A stretch of DNA of 64,000 nt from DLAJ01 sp964655525 (GTDB lineage: Bacteria > Bacillota > Clostridia > Lachnospirales > Lachnospiraceae): NCBI GenBank assembly GCA_964655525.1, contig CAZZNE010000018.1:1-64000 (forward strand), in the 5' to 3' direction. Below are positions 57,906-64,000 of the stretch, piece after piece; position 1 is the first letter of the stretch, and each line of letters starts with the position of its first letter. Made by a program: the position numbers and the translations under genes. The notes beneath the pieces are model-generated. The model searched no databases and was not told the origin of the DNA. It worked only from the letters and a program-made list of their open reading frames with translations.

Positions 57906-60098
57906 TTACTCATAAACTCTGCTGCCCCAGATCGTCACCTGATTCTCGATTCCCATCGCCGTAAATACGACCGTCTCAATATTGGTATTCTCCACCGCCA
58001 TCTCAAGTGTGACACCGCTGTAAGTAACGCCGTCAAAATGTAAGGTAATATACGGCGTGCCCGGCTCTAATGCCCATGTACCCGTGTAATCGCCGCTGAT
58101 CTTTCCATCCTCCGTCAGCGTGATGAACTGCGGTTTTTTCGTCTCCAGATGCTCGTAATCGATATCCAGCTCGTGGATGATCATCTCGTAATCTCCCGCA
58201 ACCTGCGATGCAGACAGCCCATTCTGCGGCAAGCTCTCGCCCACGGTCTGATACGGCGCTGCCACAAGCCAGCCCTCCTTGTTGACAAACAGCTGGTGCA
58301 CCTTCACATAATGCCCCTCCGTGCCGTTGCTCGTACGCGTATGGAAGATGATGTAAGCGCGGCCGTCCTCATCCACAAACGCGGAATTGTGTCCCTGCGC
58401 CACCTGCCCCGAAAGGAAGTTTCTCCACTTATATCCGCCAAACAGACGCACGCCCCTGCTCATATTAAAGTTCATCTGTAATGTGTCAAAGAACGGATCG
58501 TTGCCGAGCGCATCCACATAGCCGCCGTCCGGCGTCTCCGAACGGTATACACGGACATTATAACCGCGCGCCGCCTCTAAGCCGCCGTAGGAAATAAACA
58601 GGTAATAGTAATCGCCGATTTTTTCAATATAGGAAGCCTCACCGGACGAATACATACCGCCCGCGATCTTTTTGCCGAAATAAGCATCCGAATGCATATC
58701 CGTCTCGTAGCTGACCGAATAATCGCGCAAGCCCGTCTCTTCATCAAGCTCCAGCATGAAAATACCGCCTGACCAGGAACCGTAGGACATCCACAGATTC
58801 CCGTCATCGTCATAGAACACGCAGGGATCGATGCAGTTCGGATACATATCTCCCCATTTATGATTATCCACGCCATTTGTCACATAACGCTCCGGTATCT
58901 CGTCCTCACCGGTCACAAACGGCGCATCCGTCAACCCGTAATCGTCCTCGTTAAAGCCGCCGTATACGATCGTGCCAACATACTCATACGGCCCCTCAAA
59001 CGCATCTGCCGTCAAAAGAACAATGTTCGATTTCCAATCATCCCCGTTTGCGCTTAAATACATGCAATACTTGTTCATTGCCGTATTATAGATCACATCC
59101 GGCGCCCAAAGATAGCCGTTCCAGCCGTCGGCACGGTCATCTAAATTCCACTCCCGTATCTGTGCTTTGACATCCTCTGTGAAATTGCCCTGTATCACGC
59201 TGTCCCGACTCGTCCAGTCCGTCAGATTCTGAGACATTGCCCCGCAAAGGAAGCTGCCGACAATATAATAGGTGCCGTCTAAGTCGCGGAAAATGGACGG
59301 ATCATGGCAGGTTACTCTCTGCGCGATCTGAACATTCTCATGCTCAATGACAAGCAGATCCTGGGATGCTTTAAACTTGATTACGGCACGGAGCATGATC
59401 TCCTGTCCTGCATACTGTACTCTTATGTAAGGGCGGACCGTGATCTCCTCCACGTCCGCGGCAGCCGCCTGGGTCGGAACTGCAGGAACCATGCCTGCCG
59501 CCAATGTCAGGGTCAGGAACAAGATGAGCGCATTCTTAGAGGTATCTCCTTTTTTGCCTTTCTTATCCTTTTTCCCGGCTTTATCGGTTTTTCCGCTTTC
59601 CCCGTCGGTGTCGTCTCCGCCGTTCTTTCCGTTCCCCTTTTTCTTTTTTAACAAAATCAGCACGACGACAACGATCACGACAAGGGCTGCTATGACGCCG
59701 ACGACAATGCCGATGATCACACCGCTTCCCATGCCCTGCGATACATAGATCTCCGCATCGCCGATCAGCACGCCGCTTAACTCATAGGTCTCGCCCGCCG
59801 CAATTTCAGGAAGCTCTGTCGGCAAGGACCCCTCGTATGCTTCGATGATGCCGTCGGAATGATTGTAGGTAACACTCGTCGCCGCAAGCGTCCAGTGCTG
59901 CTTCGTATTTTCCACGCGGAGCGTATAATGAATCTCCTCGCCCGCACGATACTCCGCCTTGTCCGTCTCGATCGTCACGGCAACGCCGTCCTCCGTCGAT
60001 GTATTTGCCGTCTCGCCCTCAGCAAACGCAGTCATCGCAAGCAACATGCCGAGCAGACAGACGCTAAGCCATGTCATGATTCGTTTTTTCATTCTCAT
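57906..60098 (-). CDS. Two-helix membrane-anchored GH43 arabinanase-like enzyme
   Basis: A 730-residue protein with an unusual layout: signal peptide (cut near AFAEG), an extracellular beta domain (about 40-118), a membrane helix (about 128-152, GVIIGIVVGVIAALVVIVVV) ending in KKKK, a Lys/Gly-rich cytoplasmic loop, a second hydrophobic segment (about 188-206), and a GH43 domain from about 260 (CHDPSIFRD, NCIDPCVFYDDDG, SGEASYIEKIGDYYY). This puts the catalytic domain outside, tethered by two helices. Probably endo-arabinanase or arabinosidase. AAGGA is six bases before the chosen ATG. Confidence 0.85.
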   Translation of the reverse strand: MRMKKRIMTWLSVCLLGMLLAMTAFAEGETANTSTEDGVAVTIETDKAEYRAGEEIHYTLRVENTKQHWTLAATSVTYNHSDGIIEAYEGSLPTELPEIAAGETYELSGVLIGDAEIYVSQGMGSGVIIGIVVGVIAALVVIVVVVLILLKKKKGNGKNGGDDTDGESGKTDKAGKKDKKGKKGDTSKNALILFLTLTLAAGMVPAVPTQAAAADVEEITVRPYIRVQYAGQEIMLRAVIKFKASQDLLVIEHENVQIAQRVTCHDPSIFRDLDGTYYIVGSFLCGAMSQNLTDWTSRDSVIQGNFTEDVKAQIREWNLDDRADGWNGYLWAPDVIYNTAMNKYCMYLSANGDDWKSNIVLLTADAFEGPYEYVGTIVYGGFNEDDYGLTDAPFVTGEDEIPERYVTNGVDNHKWGDMYPNCIDPCVFYDDDGNLWMSYGSWSGGIFMLELDEETGLRDYSVSYETDMHSDAYFGKKIAGGMYSSGEASYIEKIGDYYYLFISYGGLEAARGYNVRVYRSETPDGGYVDALGNDPFFDTLQMNFNMSRGVRLFGGYKWRNFLSGQVAQGHNSAFVDEDGRAYIIFHTRTSNGTEGHYVKVHQLFVNKEGWLVAAPYQTVGESLPQNGLSASQVAGDYEMIIHELDIDYEHLETKKPQFITLTEDGKISGDYTGTWALEPGTPYITLHFDGVTYSGVTLEMAVENTNIETVVFTAMGIENQVTIWGSRVYE

Positions 60099-60159
60099 AC
60101 CCATTCCTTTCTATGACCTGCGGGTTCCTATGCAAATAACCGCCCCATCCGGTTCACAC

Positions 60160-61455
60160 TTATCGCAATGCCAAAAACACGGAACCATGTGCGGGAAGCA
60201 GCACAGAAACATCATTCCTCATTTTTCCTGCTTCATAGGCGCCATCCCACGCGGAACGCATCTTCTTTCCCATAAGCGAAACGCCGTTTGCCGAAAGCAC
60301 CTCTGCTTTAGGCGGCGCTACCACACGCTCCTGCTCTCCCAGATTAAACAGCGCAAGATAGATACTGCCGTCCACACTGTTCTCATTCATCCAGACCGCG
60401 CTCTCCTCGTCACGCCAAAGCTGCCTCGGCGTCCCGCCGTTTTTCACGCATGCCAAAAGCGTTTCGTTTGTCAGAAGCCCCGTTGTCCAGTCGTCTAACT
60501 TCGTCAGCTCCGCCCCGATCATCAGCGGCGCGCGGAAAATGCACCAGAGATTCATCATCGTGACCTGTTCCGTGCGCGTAAATCCGGTATCGCGCTCATT
60601 GCCAAACGCTTTTCCGATCTTGCCGAGCGGAAGCATGTCACAGTCCGGAAAACAGCCCGGTGACACGTGCCTCTGCCACAGTTCACAACGGTCAAACATA
60701 TCCTTTAAGGAATCCCAATGATCCCAAAAATCATCCGTGATACGCCACATATTTGCATGCTGCGCATAATACCATGCCTCTTCGATCTTCGCAGGACCGG
60801 GAGACAGGCTCAAGACCATCTCCCTGCCGCAGCGCTCCATCGCCCGACGCAGCATGGCGATCTCCGCCCGCGCCGAAGGCATATCCATCCGGCAAATATC
60901 GTCGCACTTAATAAAATCGACGCCCCACTCCGCATACAGTGCAAAAAGAGAATCGTAATATGCCTGCGCGCCCTCGCATGCCGGGTTTAAGCCGTACATA
61001 TCAGGATTCCATGCGCAGATATTCGACGGATCTGCAATCTCGTTTGCCGTCACGGACGAGCCGTAAACCGGAAGATGGCGGTGCGCCGCCTCGCGCGGAA
61101 TGCCCCGCATGATGTGGATTCCGAATTTCAGTCCCAGTGCATGCACATAATCTGCAAGCGGCGCAAACCCCTTCCCACCCTCTGCGGAAGGAAAACGCTG
61201 CGGACACGGCAGAAGCCGTCCGTACGCATCCATCTCTACCTTCCAGAACGGAATATACTGATACCGCTCCCGCATGGAACCGGCGTCATAGGCATACCAC
61301 TCGATATCCACAACGACATATTCCCATCCGAATGCTTTCAGATGCGCCGCCATATAGTCGGCGTTCGCTTTGACCTGCTCTTCATTCACCGTCGTATCAT
61401 AATAATCGTAGCTGTTCCACCCCATAGGCGGGGTGTTTGCACAATGCTGCTTCAT
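60160..61455 (-). CDS. GH27 alpha-galactosidase / beta-L-arabinopyranosidase
   Basis: A 431-residue (beta/alpha)8 glycosidase of family GH27. Family marks: TPPMGWNSYDYY at the N-terminus, nucleophile in VDFIKCDDIC and acid/base in WRITDDFWD. Intracellular (no signal). In this arabinose setting it may be a beta-L-arabinopyranosidase, an activity known in GH27, rather than a plain alpha-galactosidase. GGAG is five bases before ATG 61455. The gap upstream is filled by a tandem palindromic element. Confidence 0.88.
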   Translation of the reverse strand: MKQHCANTPPMGWNSYDYYDTTVNEEQVKANADYMAAHLKAFGWEYVVVDIEWYAYDAGSMRERYQYIPFWKVEMDAYGRLLPCPQRFPSAEGGKGFAPLADYVHALGLKFGIHIMRGIPREAAHRHLPVYGSSVTANEIADPSNICAWNPDMYGLNPACEGAQAYYDSLFALYAEWGVDFIKCDDICRMDMPSARAEIAMLRRAMERCGREMVLSLSPGPAKIEEAWYYAQHANMWRITDDFWDHWDSLKDMFDRCELWQRHVSPGCFPDCDMLPLGKIGKAFGNERDTGFTRTEQVTMMNLWCIFRAPLMIGAELTKLDDWTTGLLTNETLLACVKNGGTPRQLWRDEESAVWMNENSVDGSIYLALFNLGEQERVVAPPKAEVLSANGVSLMGKKMRSAWDGAYEAGKMRNDVSVLLPAHGSVFLALR

Positions 61456-61486
61456 CTGCGCTCCGTCTCCTGTCACCTCTCACAAA

Positions 61487-61651
61487 AATCGTCCATGCCG
61501 CCACAAACCTGTGAGTTTGCGCGTAAGCTCAAATTATCCATGCTTTCGCAAACCTGTGAGTTTGAGCGTAAGCTCAAATCGTCAATGCTGCCAATAGCCC
61601 GCGAATTTGGGCGTCAGCACAAATTTGCCAAGCGAACTTGTTCGCTTTACC
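61487..61651 (-). repeat. Tandem palindromic element between the DUF6171-like gene and GH27
   Basis: From the TAA of the small gene the minus strand reads AAAGCGAAC/GTTCGCTT, then three successive units of about 45 bases, each with a TTTGNGC stem: TTTGTGC...CCCAAA, TTTGAGC-TTAC-GCTCAAA (perfect) and TTTGAGC-TTAC-GCGCAAA. Each unit ends GCATGGA- or GCATTGA-, where other copies have GGAGG; here the site reads GGACG or GGATA and is not used. The GH27 gene has a separate ribosome binding site further on. Confidence 0.82.
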
Positions 61652-61907
61652 ACCTTTTATGCGGACAGCGGCTCGCTTTCACCGCGGCGCGCAGCTCCAC
61701 ATAACAGCCGCAGGCAAGGCAGGTTCCCTCTGAAAGCTTTTCGCACTCCTTACAGGTAGAAAGCCGATTCTCATAGAGCGCCTCCGGCGCTTTGATATCC
61801 TCCTCCAGACCGACGATATAACGCTCCAGTTTTTCACGGTATTCGTTTTCGTCAAATTCCCGTAACAGACAACGCTTACATACCCTCACGGTCGCTAAAT
61901 CCGCCAT
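61647..61907 (-). CDS. DUF6171-like small cysteine-rich protein
   Basis: An 86-residue protein with seven cysteines: VCKRCLLRE at the N-terminus, and TCKECEKLSEGTCLACGCYV with CPHKRW near the C-terminus, a double zinc-knuckle pattern. It matches my memory of the Lachnospiraceae family DUF6171; function unknown. GGAGG is seven bases before ATG 61907. It sits between araD and GH27, with palindromic elements on both sides. Confidence 0.82.
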   Translation of the reverse strand: MADLATVRVCKRCLLREFDENEYREKLERYIVGLEEDIKAPEALYENRLSTCKECEKLSEGTCLACGCYVELRAAVKASRCPHKRW

Positions 61908-61946
61908 GCTGCCGCCTCCGTATCCGTCCTGCTCTCACTTTCCTGC

Positions 61947-62055
61947 GAAGAATGTCCGTTAGGACATTCTTCAGTGAGAGAAAGGTTCGCCTGCGAACCG
62001 TAGAACTTCTTAGCGAAACGCCCATTGGCGTGAGCTTTAGAAATTCTTCTCTCAC
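61947..62055 (-). repeat. Palindromic mosaic element after araD
   Basis: Minus-strand order: an 82-base module (61974-62055) with perfect terminal repeats GTGAGAGAA/TTCTCTCAC holding the araD TGA, inner stems ACGCC-AATG-GGCGT and GGTTCGC-AG-GCGAACC, then GAAGAATGTCC/GGACATTCTTC (61947-61972). It is the counterpart of 25342-25452 with several paired base changes. The Shine-Dalgarno end block is lacking; the next gene uses its own GGAGG. Confidence 0.85.
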
Positions 62056-62747
62056 TTTTGTCCATAATATGCGTTTGCGCCGTGCTTTCTGTAATAATGC
62101 TTATCCTGCAGCTCCTGCGGAGCGGGCTGTACCCGCGCGTTGATCTGCTCCGCCCGTGCCGCCATCTTGGCAACCTCCTCAAGCACGACCGCATTATGCA
62201 CTGCCTCGACCGCATCCTTACCCCACGCAAACGGACCGTGGTTTTTGCATAACACGGCAGGAACCGCCGTCACATCAAGTCCTCTGTTCTTGAACTCGCC
62301 TACGATCAGCAGTCCCGTATTTTTTTCGTACGCCTCGTCGATCTCCTCTTTCGTCAGCACACGCAGACACGGAACCTCGCCGTAAATATAATCGGCATGC
62401 GTTGTTCCGTAACACGGAATGCTCCTGCCCGCCTGCGCCCAGCTCGTCGCCCATGACGAATGGGTATGTACGACGCCGCCGATCTCCGGAAACGCCCTGT
62501 ATAACTCCGCATGCGTCGGCGTATCGGAGGACGGATTATAGTTCCCCTCCACGCGCTCGCCATCCAGATTCATTACGACCATATCCTCCGGCTTCATCGT
62601 CTCATAGGGTACGCCGCTCGGTTTGATCACAAACAGCCCGCTCTCGCGGTCGATCTCGCTCACATTGCCCCATGTAAATGTCACAAGTCCGTATTTCGGC
62701 AGCTCCATATTGGCCTCGTAAACCTTTTTCTTTAATTCCTCTAACAT
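62052..62747 (-). CDS. araD: L-ribulose-5-phosphate 4-epimerase AraD
   Basis: A 231-residue class II aldolase-family enzyme converting L-ribulose 5-phosphate to D-xylulose 5-phosphate. Zinc ligands are in GVVHTHSSWAT and CKNHGPFAWG; TWGNVSEID and KPSGVPYE bind the phosphate. AGGAG precedes ATG 62747. It follows the FGGY kinase by 17 bases, the usual araB-araD pairing. Its stop codon lies in the next palindromic element. Confidence 0.95.
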   Translation of the reverse strand: MLEELKKKVYEANMELPKYGLVTFTWGNVSEIDRESGLFVIKPSGVPYETMKPEDMVVMNLDGERVEGNYNPSSDTPTHAELYRAFPEIGGVVHTHSSWATSWAQAGRSIPCYGTTHADYIYGEVPCLRVLTKEEIDEAYEKNTGLLIVGEFKNRGLDVTAVPAVLCKNHGPFAWGKDAVEAVHNAVVLEEVAKMAARAEQINARVQPAPQELQDKHYYRKHGANAYYGQK

Positions 62748-62764
62748 AGCGACTCCGCTCCTTC

Positions 62765-64000
62765 CTAGAAATTCTCCACCGCCGCGCGTTCAATGGGCAG
62801 CGCTTTCTTATATTTCTCGATGAATGCGTCAAAGCCTGCTACATCCTTCTCATCCGGCTCCATCCTGACGCCCTTATCTCCCGCAAATACCTTATTGTTC
62901 AAATAATCATCCAGCGTTTCCGCATCCGCTTTGTTTAACATATAGGATGCGAGCAGCGCCATGCCCCACGCGCCGCCCTCTCCAGCTGTCTCCATCACGG
63001 AAACCGGCGTATTTAACGCTGCCGCCGTGATACGCTGTCCGACGCCGGGCGTTTTATACAGTCCGCCGTGACCGAGCATGCTGTCGATCTGCACGCCCTC
63101 TTCTTTTGTCAGAATATCCATGCCGACTTTGATCGCGCCGAGTGCCGTATACAGATGCAGGCGCATGAAATTCGCAAGATTAAATTTCGCATCCGGCGTA
63201 CGCACGAACAGCGGACGTCCCTCTTCAAAGCCCGTGATCGTCTCACCGGAAAAATAATTATACGCCATCAGGCCGCCGCAATCCGCATCGCCCTCAAGCG
63301 CCTTGCGGTACAGCGTTCCGTAAATCTCGTTCATATCCGGTTTGCAGCCGAAGCTTGCAAGCGTTTCCTTAAAGAGATTTACCCATGCGTTTAAGTCGGA
63401 GGTACAGTTATTACAATGTACCATACCAACAAGATCTCCTGCCGGAGTTGTCACAAGGTCGATCTCCTCATGCACCTTTTTTAAGTCCTTCTCCATCACG
63501 ACCATCGTAAAGACGCTCGTTCCGGCGGAAATATTTCCGGTACGCGGTGTGATGCTGTTTGTCGCCGTCATACCCGTTCCCGCGTCTCCCTCCGGCGGAC
63601 ATAACGGAATACCCGCTTCCAGATTGCCGCTTACGTCTAACAGCTTCGCGCCTTCCTCCGTCAGCACGCCGCCCTTATCACCCGCGAGAAGCACTTTCGG
63701 CATAATGTCGGCAAGCTTCCAAGAAAATCCTTCTCCCGACACCATCTCATCAAATTTGCGCATCATGCCGGCGTCATAATTTTTTGTTGCAAGGTCGATC
63801 GGGAACATGCCGGACGCCTCTCCGACGCCAAGCACTTTCTCACCGGTCAGCTTCCAATGCACATAGCCGTCCAGGGTCGTCATGTAATCTACCTGCGGCA
63901 CATGCGCTTCCTTATTTAAGATTGCCTGATACAGATGGGCAATGCTCCACCGCTGCGGAATATGATAGGAAAACGCTTCGGTCAGCTTTGCAGACGCTTC
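62765..64000 (-). CDS. FGGY carbohydrate kinase, probably L-ribulokinase, 5' end outside window
   Basis: At least 411 residues of an FGGY sugar kinase; the frame is open to the right edge, so the N-terminal ATP-binding part is outside. Visible: PQVDYMTTLDGYVHWKLTGE, EGDAGTGMTATNSI, GNISAGTSVFTMVV and GLYKTPGVGQRITAAAL with the C-terminal ATP site AGEGGAWGMALLASY. Being 17 bases from araD it most likely phosphorylates L-ribulose. The GTG at 63901 is internal, not the start. Confidence 0.88.
   Translation of the reverse strand, partial: EASAKLTEAFSYHIPQRWSIAHLYQAILNKEAHVPQVDYMTTLDGYVHWKLTGEKVLGVGEASGMFPIDLATKNYDAGMMRKFDEMVSGEGFSWKLADIMPKVLLAGDKGGVLTEEGAKLLDVSGNLEAGIPLCPPEGDAGTGMTATNSITPRTGNISAGTSVFTMVVMEKDLKKVHEEIDLVTTPAGDLVGMVHCNNCTSDLNAWVNLFKETLASFGCKPDMNEIYGTLYRKALEGDADCGGLMAYNYFSGETITGFEEGRPLFVRTPDAKFNLANFMRLHLYTALGAIKVGMDILTKEEGVQIDSMLGHGGLYKTPGVGQRITAAALNTPVSVMETAGEGGAWGMALLASYMLNKADAETLDDYLNNKVFAGDKGVRMEPDEKDVAGFDAFIEKYKKALPIERAAVENF

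Overview
The window looks like chromosome from an anaerobic gut Firmicute of the Lachnospiraceae type. Supporting signs are oxygen-sensitive ribonucleotide reductase NrdD/NrdG, GH94 cellobiose phosphorylase beside a CUT1 sugar transporter that lacks its own ATPase, small Cys proteins of the DUF6472 and DUF6171 type, many AGGAGG ribosome binding sites, and moderate GC. Most genes lie on the minus strand in short operons. No rRNA genes, CRISPR array or intact insertion sequence were seen.

Layout. 1-3.9 kb: a 5'-truncated chemotaxis receptor, an unknown protein and a MerR regulator. 3.9-5.7 kb: an AT-rich stretch ending at the 3' side of tRNA-Pro, with a yidD remnant, a palindrome-rich leader, a NYN-domain gene and what looks like the first codons of an integrase, so probably the scar of an integrated element. 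5.8-11.3 kb: nucleotide sanitation (NUDIX-pyrophosphatase fusion, RdgB), an RNA methyltransferase, an amidase-like protein, a phosphodiesterase and two small proteins. 11.4-19.2 kb: a cellobiose locus (binding protein, two permeases, LacI regulator, cellobiose phosphorylase). 19.3-24.5 kb: a lipoprotein, tRNA-Arg, GH25 lysozyme, trpS and a TipAS-type MerR regulator. 24.6-30 kb: sulfur amino acid genes (metQNI, LysR, Rrf2, cysK). 30.2-34.5 kb: envelope genes and a CaCA antiporter behind a yybP-ykoY (Mn2+) riboswitch. 34.5-39.3 kb: a polyamine transporter with its cupin regulator. 39.3-42.1 kb: an ABC exporter. 42.2-46.1 kb: a cytoplasmic GH5 endoglucanase and nrdDG with NrdR-type boxes. 46.1-56.3 kb: acetyltransferases, membrane proteins, an Rpn-type nuclease, a toxin-antitoxin pair next to a broken XRE regulator, NUDIX and phosphoesterase genes. 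56.3-64 kb: arabinan/arabinoside use (two GH43, GH27, AraD, FGGY kinase).

The main unexplained signal is a set of palindromic mosaic elements filling intercistronic gaps (around 7.3, 8.0, 11.2, 25.4, 37.3, 40.15, 61.6 and 62.0 kb, plus a second family at 38.5 and 43.75 kb). They are all in minus-strand transcription units. They usually begin in or beside the stop codon of one gene and often end with the Shine-Dalgarno sequence of the next. Between copies their stems differ by compensating changes, which points to selected RNA hairpins. Where the embedded ribosome binding site is not used, it has decayed.
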